Source: Panacagrimonas perspica (lineage in GTDB: Bacteria > Pseudomonadota > Gammaproteobacteria > Nevskiales > Nevskiaceae). From it: a stretch of 64,000 nt of DNA. The stretch spans positions 62,001 through 126,000 of the forward strand of contig NZ_SOBT01000010.1 in the NCBI RefSeq assembly GCF_004364935.1, written 5' to 3'. The notes under the pieces were generated by a model that saw only the letters and a program-made list of their open reading frames with translations, did no database searches and had not been told where the DNA came from. Numbering within the stretch: position 1 is the stretch's first letter; each line of letters begins with the position of its first letter. This document shows, piece by piece, positions 39,920 to 48,185 of the stretch. Position numbers and translations under genes: made by a program.

Positions 39920-40969
39920 TCAAGATCGGCGCTTCTCGAACAGATAGTGACCGACGCCCCATTCGTTGCCGTCCGCGTAACCGAACAGCTCCGCAACCGC
40001 CATGTAGAACATGCGCCAGCGCTGGAACCAGATCGCCGCGTCCTTCTCGCCGTAGGACTTGCGGAAGACTTCCATGATCGGCTGCCTGGCGGCGTCCATC
40101 CGCGCGAGCCAGTGATTGGCCGTCTTCTCGTAATGCTGGCCGCCGATCCACCACTGCTTGATGACCTTCAGGTCGTCCTGGAAATTCAGCAGCAGGTTCT
40201 CCGAAGGCATCGTGCCGCCGCGGAAGAAGTAACGCGTCATCCAGTCGTCCTGGCGCTTGTCCTCGAAGTGATAGGCCAGCAACTTGTGCACGAAGATATG
40301 CACGAAGAGCCGCGCCTGAGGCTTCATCCAGCCGCTGATCTTGTTGAGCAGCAGGCCATAGTTCTTCATGTGCTCGAACATCTCGATCGAGATCACGCGG
40401 TCGAAGCCGCGACCGAGCACGTCCGCCGGCATCTCGAACTCCGCGATGTTGCCGGTGAGGATCGTCAGGTTCTCGATGCCGCGCTCGCGGGCACGCGCCA
40501 TGATGAATTCGCGCTGGCCATGCGAATTGGACAGGCCGACGACCTGCGTGCGCGTGAACTTCTCCGCCAGCCACAGCGAGACCGAACCCCAGCCGCAGCC
40601 CAGGTCCAGCACGCGCATGTCCTCGCCCACGCCCAGGCGTTCGAGGTAGTGCGTGAGCATCAGGTCCTCGGCCGACTCCAGCGACTCGTTGCCGACCGGG
40701 TACAGGCAGCACGAGTACTTGAGCTTGGGTCCGAGGTGCAGATGGAAGAATTCGGCCGGCACCTCGTAGTGCTGCTCGTTGGCCAGCGGCGTGTCGATGG
40801 CGATCGGGCTGTTGCGCAGCTCCTCGAGGAATTCGTTGAAGCGCTTGGAACGGAATTCGCCGTCGTCGGCCGCCTCGTCGACCAGGCGCTTGGCCATCAG
40901 GGCCCGCATTCCGGCACGCGTCAGCCGGTCGGGAATGAAGCCGCGCTCGCAGAGATCGATCAGAGACAT
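39920..40969 (-). CDS. CFA-synthase-family SAM methyltransferase
   Basis: Protein of 349 residues related to cyclopropane-fatty-acid synthase and plant coclaurine N-methyltransferase. The SAM loop is VLDLGCGWGSVSLWLAEKF (about 140-158), followed by VVGLSNSHGQREFI and VISIEMFEHMKNYG. It is somewhat shorter than E. coli Cfa (382) and lacks most of the N-terminal lipid-binding domain, so the substrate may differ from unsaturated phospholipid acyl chains. The start ATG 40969 is 26 bases after the DUF1295 stop; the longer frame overlaps that gene. Confidence 0.85.
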   Translation of the reverse strand: MSLIDLCERGFIPDRLTRAGMRALMAKRLVDEAADDGEFRSKRFNEFLEELRNSPIAIDTPLANEQHYEVPAEFFHLHLGPKLKYSCCLYPVGNESLESAEDLMLTHYLERLGVGEDMRVLDLGCGWGSVSLWLAEKFTRTQVVGLSNSHGQREFIMARARERGIENLTILTGNIAEFEMPADVLGRGFDRVISIEMFEHMKNYGLLLNKISGWMKPQARLFVHIFVHKLLAYHFEDKRQDDWMTRYFFRGGTMPSENLLLNFQDDLKVIKQWWIGGQHYEKTANHWLARMDAARQPIMEVFRKSYGEKDAAIWFQRWRMFYMAVAELFGYADGNEWGVGHYLFEKRRS

Positions 40970-40995
40970 GGGAAGACAAGCAGGTCCAGGCGGCG

Positions 40996-41784
40996 TCAGG
41001 CCCGCGGCGGAAGGGGAATGAGGGCGGACGTCTGGCGCACGTATTCGGCGTATCCCGGCTTGCGCCGGATCATCTCGGCTTCCATCAGCGGCACGCCGGA
41101 CATTTTCATCAGAAGGAAGGCCATCACCAGCGGCGCACCGAGCGTCACCCAGCCCCACGGCATGCCCCAGGCGAGCACGACGTAGGCGAACCAGTGCAGG
41201 CATTCAAAGAAGTAGTTGGGGTGGCGCGACCAGCGCCACAACCCGACGCGGCAGACCTCGCCCTTGTTGGCCGGATCGGCGCGGAAGCGCTCGAGCTGCG
41301 CATCGGCAATCCCCTCGCCCACCACCGAGGTGACCCAGATGGCGATCGCGGCCATGTAGCAGGCCACTGGCGGCGCATCGTCGCGGAACACCAGCGGCAG
41401 GAACGCGCTGGCCGAAAGCATCAGCGTGAACAGATTCTGGAACTGGAAGAACCAGAACATGTTGCGGTCGGCGTGCGCGCCCCAGTCCTTGCGGAACTTC
41501 GCGTAGCGCCAGTCTTCCGGCTTGCCCCAGTTGCGCAGGAACAGGTGCACACCCAGGCGCAGTCCCCAGACGCCGCCCATGGCGCCGACAGCCCATCGCA
41601 GAACCAGCGGGGCATCGCCGACCACGGCATAGAAGCCTGCGAGTCCGCCCAGCGTCACGGCCCACACCGAATCCACCAGGCCGCCGTTGCGCGTCCGCAA
41701 TTGCACGACCCAGGCGAAGGTCTTGGCCGCGAAGACGATCGCGACCGAATAGAGAAAGGCTTCGAGAGAGGTCATGGCAGTCAA
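40996..41784 (-). CDS. DUF1295 membrane protein, steroid 5-alpha reductase-like
   Basis: Membrane protein of 262 residues with about six or seven helices and the C-terminal NADPH-binding pattern of DUF1295/steroid reductase-like proteins: LWRWSRHPNYFFECLHWFAYVVLAWG and a closing RKPGYAEYVRQTSALIPLPP. Family members reduce or modify lipid double bonds, but most bacterial ones are uncharacterised. It leads a four-gene run with the CFA-type methyltransferase, so the two enzymes probably modify the same lipid. ATG 41775 is an alternative start. Confidence 0.85.
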   Translation of the reverse strand: MTAMTSLEAFLYSVAIVFAAKTFAWVVQLRTRNGGLVDSVWAVTLGGLAGFYAVVGDAPLVLRWAVGAMGGVWGLRLGVHLFLRNWGKPEDWRYAKFRKDWGAHADRNMFWFFQFQNLFTLMLSASAFLPLVFRDDAPPVACYMAAIAIWVTSVVGEGIADAQLERFRADPANKGEVCRVGLWRWSRHPNYFFECLHWFAYVVLAWGMPWGWVTLGAPLVMAFLLMKMSGVPLMEAEMIRRKPGYAEYVRQTSALIPLPPRA

Positions 41785-41844
41785 CGTTATACCGCGCTGA
41801 TTACGCGGCGCACGCGCCGGCGGATTCGTCCGCGCCGTACCCCG

Positions 41845-42618
41845 CTATTCCAGCAGCAGCTCCGCCAGCCGCCGGCGGTCCGCATCGGTCAGGCCCAGAG
41901 CCTCGCGCAGGTAACGGTCTTCGCCGCCCCAGCCGGAGTCGATCGCGTCCAGTGCGCCTCCCAGATATTCGGGCGCCGCGGCGCCGACCGCGTCATAGGC
42001 GCCGGGATCGACGTCGCGGTGGAACAGGTGCCAGAGCTCGCGCCGATTGCGATCGCTGATGACGTAGTCGGCGATGACCGCTTCGCGTGGCACGCCCAGG
42101 CTCAACAGGATGATCGCGGCCGCAAAGCCCGTGCGGTCCTTGCCGCTGGCGCAATGGACGAGGAAAGGCAGCGCGTCCGGCTCGAGCATCGCCTGGAACA
42201 TCCGTGCGTAGAAATCCGCGTGGACGGTGGCGATCGCGCGATAGTGCTCGCGCATGTAGGCGCGCACGCCCTCGGCCAGCAGTTCTCCCCTGTTCACCGC
42301 AGCCCAGGCTTCCTGGGTGCCCTGCGGCGTGAACCCGAGACCGAGATTGCGCGGCGGCGAGACCGCCGGCAGCCGGTTGGGCCAGCGCTCGCGCTCATGG
42401 TCGGCACGGAAGTCGCAGACGGTGCGGATGCCCAGCGCCCCGAAGCGCTGCAGATCGGCATCCGTGAACTGCCACAGCGCATCGGACCGATACAGGCGAC
42501 CGCGCGCGACGCGACCCCCGTCGCGCGTCGGCACACCGCCGAAGTCGCGGAAATTGATGGCACCTTCGAACGCGATGCGCTCGGCCAAGCGGTCGGAATC
42601 GGGCGTCATGGGCGGCAT
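41845..42618 (-). CDS. Tyrosine-type protein phosphatase
   Basis: Protein of 257 residues with the Cys-based phosphatase loop HCASGKDRTG (CX5R) near residue 160, preceded by the general-acid-side start INFRDFGGVPTRDGGRVARGRLYRSDAL. The layout fits bacterial tyrosine phosphatases of the LipA/MptpB-like type, some of which also act on phosphoinositides. The K-D in the loop is typical of that branch. It diverges from the phosphohistidine-domain gene across a 106-base gap with a palindrome, so the two may share regulation. Confidence 0.88.
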   Translation of the reverse strand: MPPMTPDSDRLAERIAFEGAINFRDFGGVPTRDGGRVARGRLYRSDALWQFTDADLQRFGALGIRTVCDFRADHERERWPNRLPAVSPPRNLGLGFTPQGTQEAWAAVNRGELLAEGVRAYMREHYRAIATVHADFYARMFQAMLEPDALPFLVHCASGKDRTGFAAAIILLSLGVPREAVIADYVISDRNRRELWHLFHRDVDPGAYDAVGAAAPEYLGGALDAIDSGWGGEDRYLREALGLTDADRRRLAELLLE

Positions 42619-42620
42619 GT

Positions 42621-42659
42621 CTGGAACGTCGCGAACATTGTTCTACAATCCCGTAGAAC
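42621..42659 (+). promoter_or_regulatory. Promoter overlapped by a palindromic operator
   Basis: GTTCTAC-N6-GTAGAAC, a perfect 7+7 inverted repeat, spans 42640-42659. It overlaps a TACAAT -10 box (42644-42649), with a weak -35 (CTGGAA, 42621-42626) 17 bases upstream. A second short palindrome GAAC-ATT-GTTC abuts it (42633-42643). A dimeric repressor bound here would block the -10 of the swivelling-domain gene and lie within the phosphatase upstream region. The cognate regulator is not in the window neighbourhood. Confidence 0.6.
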
Positions 42660-42724
42660 TATACCGACCTCGCGACTTCGACGACGCGCCGCGAGGGACA
42701 ACGGATCACCAGCGAGGAGAATCG

Positions 42725-43468
42725 ATGGCCAGATTGTTCGTGGATACCGACAAGTTCTCGGACGGCGAAGGCCCGCCGATCGTCGACGCCTATCACAGCG
42801 CTTTGAAGGACCTGGTCCGTCGCAAGTTCGACGAGGCCGGCGGTCACTGGAACGACTTCGTGTTCGGCAAGGCGCAGGAACTGATCACCGCCAAGGACAT
42901 CGAGGCCATCGAGGCCCGGCTGCTGGCGACAGGCCACCGGTTCACCGTGTCCGCGATGATCTCGCAGCGCGAACGGCCGGAAGCGTACAAGGCGGTGGAC
43001 GGCAGCGAGGATCCGGCGACGTTCTCGTTCGAACACCCGGACGCCAAGGTCGAGGCCGCCGACGCTCAGGGCCGCGAGGTCCGCGGCCAGGGCGACAACG
43101 TGATGCAGAACGCGAAGAACACGATCGGCGTCGCGCGCTACTTCCGCAACAACGACAACGTGCTGCGCTGCCTCAACGAGGGCGTACCCGACAACACCAT
43201 CGCCATCATCGACGACAGCGGCGGCACGCTCACGGCGCCGATCCTCGAGAAGTTCAAGGGCGTGATCTGCGCCGGCGGCACGATCCGCTCGCACCTCGGC
43301 ATCCTGACCCGCGAGTACGGCATCCCCTGCCTGATGAACGCGCGCATCAGCGGCATCCACGAGGGCGACACCGTGGAACTCGAAAGCTCCGGCCCGGCCA
43401 AGACCGGCGAGATGTACCAGCGCGGCGAAGACGGTTCGGTGCGCATCTGGAAGCACGTCAAGAAGTGA
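42725..43468 (+). CDS. Stand-alone PEP-utilising swivelling (phospho-His) domain protein
   Basis: Protein of 247 residues. The C-terminal 95 residues match the mobile phosphohistidine domain of PEP synthase and PPDK: GVICAGGTIRSHLGILTREYGIPCLMN with the phosphorylatable His190 in place. The N-terminal 150 residues (FVDTDKFSDGEGPPIVDAYHSALKDL...) match nothing I recognise, and neither the ATP-grasp nor the PEP-binding barrel domain is fused. It needs partners to gain and pass on a phosphoryl group. The next gene starts 4 bases on. GAGGAG lies six bases before the ATG. Confidence 0.8.
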   Translation: MARLFVDTDKFSDGEGPPIVDAYHSALKDLVRRKFDEAGGHWNDFVFGKAQELITAKDIEAIEARLLATGHRFTVSAMISQRERPEAYKAVDGSEDPATFSFEHPDAKVEAADAQGREVRGQGDNVMQNAKNTIGVARYFRNNDNVLRCLNEGVPDNTIAIIDDSGGTLTAPILEKFKGVICAGGTIRSHLGILTREYGIPCLMNARISGIHEGDTVELESSGPAKTGEMYQRGEDGSVRIWKHVKK

Positions 43469-43472
43469 ACCC

Positions 43473-45032
43473 ATGAGCAAAGAATTCAGCTACGCCCAGC
43501 TGCTGGAAACCAACAACCTGCTGCAGAACCACGGTGAAGAAACCTACTGGCTGTGCGTGACGCGCACGGTGCAGGAATCCAAGCTCTTCCCGGTTTCGGC
43601 CTACATCCTGCTGTCCTACCTCAACGCGTTCTACCGCTGGCCGACGCTGCTTCGGAAGATCGAAAAGCACATGCCGGCCGAGCGCATCGCAGACCGCGTG
43701 CGCAACGCCACCACCAAGATCGAGACGATCGGAACCGGCTGGTGCCTGCCCAACTTCTATCTGCTGGGCCGCGAGCACCTGATCAACATGGGCATGATCC
43801 GGCCGCAGGACGGGCTGGAAGACGTGGCCTATGTGCTCGACTTCTGGAAGCGCTATTCGCTGTCCTGGCGCCGCAACGAAGGCCATATCAGCGCCCGCGA
43901 AGCGAATCACCGCTGCCAGATCTACCCCGAACGCAAGCTGCAGGTGTTCCACGCCGACCAGTACCCCTGCGAGGGCGGCGATGCCCTGCACACGGCTGCC
44001 GGGAAGTTCATGGCGGCCACCGCGCAGTACGGGTTCCTTGCGTCCTGCGAGTGCCGCGTCTCGATGACCGCGCACGGCCCGTACAAGATGGCCGACAACG
44101 TCGAGATGCTGGTACGCAACTTCTACGACCTGTCGCAGAGCGACTACCCGTGGCTGGATGGCGTCGCCGACGACATCCCGTACAACTGCCTGACCGTCAC
44201 CACCTCGGTGAAGGACACGCACTTCTATCTGGTCGACGACTGGGGCAGCTTCGAGGCCAAGCCCGACTACAAGGCCGAGAACATCTGCGGCATCGGGCTG
44301 TACACCTCGGACCCGCTGACGGAGACCCACGTGCCGGTCGGCATGGGCAGTCGCGAGGAGCTGATCAAGACCTTCGAGGATCTGGCCGAGAAGATGCGCG
44401 AGGCCAACACCAAGCTGTGGCGGCGCCTCGCCACGTTCACGCGCGACCAGCTGCTGGATGCCGGCGCGCTGGTGTATTACTCGATCATCAAGGACATCGC
44501 CCATTTCGCGGGCTGCTACGAGATCGACGACTGGATGATGATCGACGAGCGCGCGAACCGCTTCCGCGGCCTGCTCAACGACGAGTACTCCAATGAAGTG
44601 CTCGGCGCGATGCTGGTGCCCCTGACCCTGCCCTCATCGCAGGTGCAGGAGTACTTCATGATGCTGCACGGCAACCAGGCGCGACGTGTCTACACGCCGT
44701 TCCAGTACGCGCTGCTGGGCAAGGACGACTACGTGGGCACCGTCGGCGGCATGCGCCCCGGCGTCAGCACCCTCCCCAAGAAGGTCGATCGCTACCGCAC
44801 GTCGCAAGGGCCGCTGACCAACGCCGAGTTCAACGCACGGGTGAAGGCCTTCACGCCGGCGCTGGCCTCGGAAAAATTCCGTGACCTCGATGAGACCTGG
44901 GTGAAGTACCACTACGACACGCCGCTGGCCGACGAGATGTACAAGATCGAGCAGCAGTACTCGCGCAAGCTCAAGGGCAAGGGTGCGGGTCTGCGGCGGG
45001 CGGACGTCGAGGCACTGCGCGACAAGTCCTAG
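43473..45032 (+). CDS. Unrecognised 519-residue partner of the swivelling protein
   Basis: I do not recognise this family. The protein is soluble-looking, without signal peptide or membrane helices, and rich in aromatic residues and Cys (GTGWCLPNFYLLGREH, ANHRCQIYPERKLQVFHADQYPCEGGD, LASCECRVSMTAHGPYKMADN). No ATP-grasp, P-loop, Rossmann or PEP-barrel signature is visible. The C-terminus is basic and charged. It starts 4 bases after the swivelling-domain gene, so the two are surely co-translated and may form one enzyme in which His190 shuttles phosphate to a substrate held here. Confidence 0.8.
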   Translation: MSKEFSYAQLLETNNLLQNHGEETYWLCVTRTVQESKLFPVSAYILLSYLNAFYRWPTLLRKIEKHMPAERIADRVRNATTKIETIGTGWCLPNFYLLGREHLINMGMIRPQDGLEDVAYVLDFWKRYSLSWRRNEGHISAREANHRCQIYPERKLQVFHADQYPCEGGDALHTAAGKFMAATAQYGFLASCECRVSMTAHGPYKMADNVEMLVRNFYDLSQSDYPWLDGVADDIPYNCLTVTTSVKDTHFYLVDDWGSFEAKPDYKAENICGIGLYTSDPLTETHVPVGMGSREELIKTFEDLAEKMREANTKLWRRLATFTRDQLLDAGALVYYSIIKDIAHFAGCYEIDDWMMIDERANRFRGLLNDEYSNEVLGAMLVPLTLPSSQVQEYFMMLHGNQARRVYTPFQYALLGKDDYVGTVGGMRPGVSTLPKKVDRYRTSQGPLTNAEFNARVKAFTPALASEKFRDLDETWVKYHYDTPLADEMYKIEQQYSRKLKGKGAGLRRADVEALRDKS

Positions 45033-45065
45033 CGTCGGCGCGACACAGGCGCCGCGCAGGGTCGT

Positions 45066-45383
45066 TCAGGCCTTGCGTGGCGCCGGTCTGACCGCCGCGG
45101 GAAAGACGCGCAGGCCGGCGCCGTTGTCGACCGCGCTGCGGTAGGCCAGCAGCACCTGCTCGTCCATCGACTCGCCCGCATCGCCCGGCAAGGTACCGGC
45201 GCGCGTGATGTCCACGTCGACCCATCCCAGGCCGCGTGCGACTTCCGCCGCCGCCGCCAGATCGTGACCCTGGTCCGGGTTCTGGCGCAGGAAGATCAGC
45301 ATCGGGTGATGCTCGCCTGCCGGGACGTCCGCCACCGTGGCGGCCTGCGCCACGGCGCTGAACATGTGGATCTCGTAGCTCAT
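45066..45383 (-). CDS. Small hypothetical protein
   Basis: A 105-residue frame, MSYEIHMFSAVAQAATVADV to the Pro/Arg-rich end AAVRPAPRKA, with acidic, soluble composition and no known motif. It lies between two plus-strand genes in the opposite orientation. Longer in-frame starts run into the REP-like repeat, so ATG 45383 is preferred. Coding is supported only by open frame and amino acid composition; it may be conserved in relatives but I cannot test that here. Confidence 0.55.
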   Translation of the reverse strand: MSYEIHMFSAVAQAATVADVPAGEHHPMLIFLRQNPDQGHDLAAAAEVARGLGWVDVDITRAGTLPGDAGESMDEQVLLAYRSAVDNGAGLRVFPAAVRPAPRKA

Positions 45384-45448
45384 CGCAGGGTCGGGCAACG
45401 AATAAGGGACGGCATCGTACGCGCGTCGCGCCGGGGTGAGCACCCACC

Positions 45449-45536
45449 GTAGCCGGGACGAAGTCCGGGGTGCGCGACTCCGCAAAGCGAGTTCCGCTCC
45501 GGATGGCTCGTGCATCCCGGACTTCGTCCGGGCTAC
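45449..45536. repeat. REP-like element (two inverted palindromic units)
   Basis: GTAGCCGGGACGAAGTCCGG plus GGTGC at 45449-45473 is inverted at 45512-45536 (GCATCCCGGACTTCGTCCGG plus GCTAC) with 23 of 25 positions matching. Each arm also folds on itself (CCCGGAC-TTC-GTCCGGG). This is the form of bacterial REP/BIME elements, which are usually present in many genomic copies and moved by REP-associated transposases. It lies between the small hypothetical gene and the MFS gene. Confidence 0.8.
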
Positions 45537-45605
45537 CGGGGCTGCGTACACTTCTCGGGCCCGGCGCCTCGTGCCCGGGCCATGAGAAATCCAGGGGGAC
45601 TCGAG

Positions 45606-46865
45606 ATGGGCGGTTTCGGCAAGCGTCACGTGCTGGTCCTGATGTGCTTCGCGGCCGCCTTCGTCTGCTACATCGATCGCGTCAACATCTCGATCGCGAT
45701 CATCCCGATGGCGGAGCACTTCGGCTGGTCGCAGACCGACAAGGGCTTCGTGATGTCGTCCTTCTTCATCGGTTACATGCTCGGCCAGATCCCGTCGGGC
45801 TGGCTCGCCAACCGCGTCGGCGGCCGCTGGACGCTCGGCGCGGCGCTGATCCTGTGGTCGGCGTTCACGCTGTTCACGCCGTTCGCGGCCATGGCCGGAT
45901 TCGGCGCGCTGATCCTGGCGCGCATCGTGATGGGCATGGGCGAGGCGGCGACCTTTCCAGCGACCTACAACCTGTACAGCAAGTGGATTCCGCGCGCGGA
46001 ACGCGCGCGCGCGATCGCCTTCACGCTGGGCGGCATCCCGATGGGGACGGTGCTGGGACTGGCGATCTCGGGCTACCTCGTGGCCGCGTACGGCTGGGAG
46101 AGCGTGTTCTACGCCTTCGGCATCGCCGGTCTGGTGCTGGCGGTGTTCTGGTACTGGATCGTGCGCGATTCACCGGCGCAGCACGTGGGCGTCTCGGAGG
46201 CCGAGCGCAGCGAGATCGCGGCCAACATCGACATCAAGAACGAGCAGCGCACGCCGCTGCCGGTCGGCAAGCTGGTGCGCTCGACCGCGTTCTGGGCGCT
46301 GGTGATCAACCACTTCTGCAGCAACTGGATCCTGTACGTGCTGCTGTCCTGGCTGCCGAGCTACTTCCGCGACGTGCAGCACTTCACTCTGGCCAAGGCA
46401 GGGCTGGCGGCGTCCGCGCCCTGGCTGAGCATGTTCGTGATGGCCAACGTCTCCGCCTGGATCGCGGATCGAATGGTCGGTCACGGCGCATCGGCATCGC
46501 TGACGCGCAAGATCATGCAGTGCATCGGACTGCTCGGATCATCCGGCTTCCTGCTGCTGACCTTGAACGCGAGCTCGCCGACCGAGGCCGTGCTGCTGGT
46601 CTGCGGCGCGCTCGGCGCGCTGGGTTTCACCTGGGCCGGCTATGCGCCCAACCATCTCGAGATCGCGCCCAAGCACGCCGACATCCTGATGGGCATCACC
46701 AACACGGCCGGCACCATCCCCGGCGTCATCGGCGTGGCCGTATCCGGCTGGCTGCTCGACACCACCGGCTCCTACGTGTCGGTGTTCGTGCTGGCTGCCG
46801 GCATCACCTCCGTCGGCGCGCTGATCTGGATCATCTTCCAGAAGTCGACGCCGATCTACGATTGA
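45606..46865 (+). CDS. MFS transporter, anion:cation symporter family
   Basis: Membrane transporter of 419 residues with about 12 helices. The first helix carries FVCYIDRVNISIAIIPMAEHFGW and the loop 2-3 motif is GWLANRVGGRWTLGAAL, typical of the ACS family that imports organic anions (for example sugar acids, phthalate). An AGGGGG motif eight bases before ATG 45606 sets the start; ATG 45582 is possible. 3-hydroxybutyrate dehydrogenase follows 19 bases later, so a hydroxy acid substrate is a reasonable guess. Confidence 0.9.
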   Translation: MGGFGKRHVLVLMCFAAAFVCYIDRVNISIAIIPMAEHFGWSQTDKGFVMSSFFIGYMLGQIPSGWLANRVGGRWTLGAALILWSAFTLFTPFAAMAGFGALILARIVMGMGEAATFPATYNLYSKWIPRAERARAIAFTLGGIPMGTVLGLAISGYLVAAYGWESVFYAFGIAGLVLAVFWYWIVRDSPAQHVGVSEAERSEIAANIDIKNEQRTPLPVGKLVRSTAFWALVINHFCSNWILYVLLSWLPSYFRDVQHFTLAKAGLAASAPWLSMFVMANVSAWIADRMVGHGASASLTRKIMQCIGLLGSSGFLLLTLNASSPTEAVLLVCGALGALGFTWAGYAPNHLEIAPKHADILMGITNTAGTIPGVIGVAVSGWLLDTTGSYVSVFVLAAGITSVGALIWIIFQKSTPIYD

Positions 46866-46884
46866 ACTTCAAGGAATACGTGTC

Positions 46885-47667
46885 GTGCTGAAAGGAAAAA
46901 CCGCGCTCGTCACCGGCTCCACCAGCGGCATCGGGCTGGGCATCGCCTCGGGCCTGGCCGAGGCCGGCCTCAATGTCGTGCTCAACGGCTTCGGCGATGC
47001 GCAGCAGATCGAGACGCTGCGCGCCGGGCTGGCCCAGCGCACCGGCGTCCAGGTCACGTATTCGGCGGCGGACATGACGCGGCCCGACGAGATCACGCGG
47101 ATGGTCGAGGAAGCCGAGAGCCGGTTCGGTTCGATCGACGTTCTGGTCAACAACGCCGGAATCCAGCACGTCTCGCCGGTGGAGGCGTTCCCGGTGGAGA
47201 AGTGGGAACAGATCCTGGCGATCAACCTGTCTTCGAATTTCTACACGATCCGCGCCGCGCTGCCCGGCATGAAGCGCCGCAACTGGGGCCGCATCATCAA
47301 CATCGCGTCGGCGCACGGCCTGGTCGCGTCGCCGTTCAAGGCGGCGTACGTCGCAGCCAAGCACGGCGTGGTCGGCCTGACCAAGACGGTGGCGCTCGAG
47401 GTGGCGGAAACCGGCATCACCTGCGTGGCCATCTGCCCGGGCTATGTGCGAACGCCGCTGGTCGACAACCAGATCCGTGACCAGGCCAAGGCGCACGGCA
47501 AGCCGGAGGCCGAGGTCATCCGCGACATCATTCTTGCAGCGCAACCGAACAAGCGCTTCGTCGAGATCCAGGAGCTGTCGGATCTCGTGCTGTTCCTGTG
47601 CTCGCCGGCCGGGGCGTCGGTCAGCGGCAGCGCCCTGCAGATCGACGGGGCCTGGACGGCCCGTTGA
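46885..47667 (+). CDS. 3-hydroxybutyrate dehydrogenase (SDR)
   Basis: NAD-dependent short-chain dehydrogenase (260 residues) that interconverts 3-hydroxybutyrate and acetoacetate. Cofactor motif TGSTSGIGLGIA (10-21), NNAG, catalytic Ser-Tyr-Lys (IASAHGLVASPFKAAYVAAK) and the CPGYVRTPLVDNQIRDQA segment typical of this enzyme are present. The start is GTG 46885. It is placed with the MFS gene and fits use of hydroxybutyrate or polyhydroxybutyrate; the thiolase at the window start would act downstream. Confidence 0.9.
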   Translation: MLKGKTALVTGSTSGIGLGIASGLAEAGLNVVLNGFGDAQQIETLRAGLAQRTGVQVTYSAADMTRPDEITRMVEEAESRFGSIDVLVNNAGIQHVSPVEAFPVEKWEQILAINLSSNFYTIRAALPGMKRRNWGRIINIASAHGLVASPFKAAYVAAKHGVVGLTKTVALEVAETGITCVAICPGYVRTPLVDNQIRDQAKAHGKPEAEVIRDIILAAQPNKRFVEIQELSDLVLFLCSPAGASVSGSALQIDGAWTAR

Positions 47668-47685
47668 GGGAGCGGGCTCCGCGCC

Positions 47686-48087
47686 TCACGCCTTCGAGAG
47701 GTGGGCGAGCGCGGCGCCGTGCTGCTCCCAGTTCTGCCCGTCGAAATCCTCGTATTCGATCTCTTCGAACGAGCTTCGATCGACGCAGCGCAGGCTGATC
47801 GAGAAGCCGTCGGGATTCGAGCGCGGCACGTAGTAGCTCTTGATGCCGCAGGTGCGGCAGAACAGGTGCTTCGCCACGCCCGTGTTGAACGTGTACGTCG
47901 CCAGCGCGGCCGGGTCGGTCAGCAGCGAGAACTGCGAGCCCGGAACGATCAGGTGCTCGAAGCCCGTCATCGAGCACATCGAGCAGTTGCAGCGCTGCAC
48001 GAGCACCTTCGTGGGCGCCCGGAATCGAAAGCGCACGGCACCGCAATGACATCCGCCGCGATGCTCTCGCAGCTCTTGCTGGCTCAT
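47686..48087 (-). CDS. GFA/CENP-V family zinc protein
   Basis: Protein of 133 residues in the glutathione-dependent formaldehyde-activating (GFA) fold. Zinc ligands are visible in GGCHCGAVRFRF, VQRCNCSMCSMTG and HLFCRTCGIKSYYVP. Despite the family name, few members have proven formaldehyde activity. It converges on the SDR gene (18 bases apart) and diverges from dapF. Confidence 0.9.
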   Translation of the reverse strand: MSQQELREHRGGCHCGAVRFRFRAPTKVLVQRCNCSMCSMTGFEHLIVPGSQFSLLTDPAALATYTFNTGVAKHLFCRTCGIKSYYVPRSNPDGFSISLRCVDRSSFEEIEYEDFDGQNWEQHGAALAHLSKA

Positions 48088-48185
48088 CGGATCGACCCGC
48101 TTCGTGATGGTGGGACTGCATGAAAGACAATAGAATGTAACAGTCGCCCAGCGGCCTTATCCACGCTCCGGATCGCACCTCCAGC

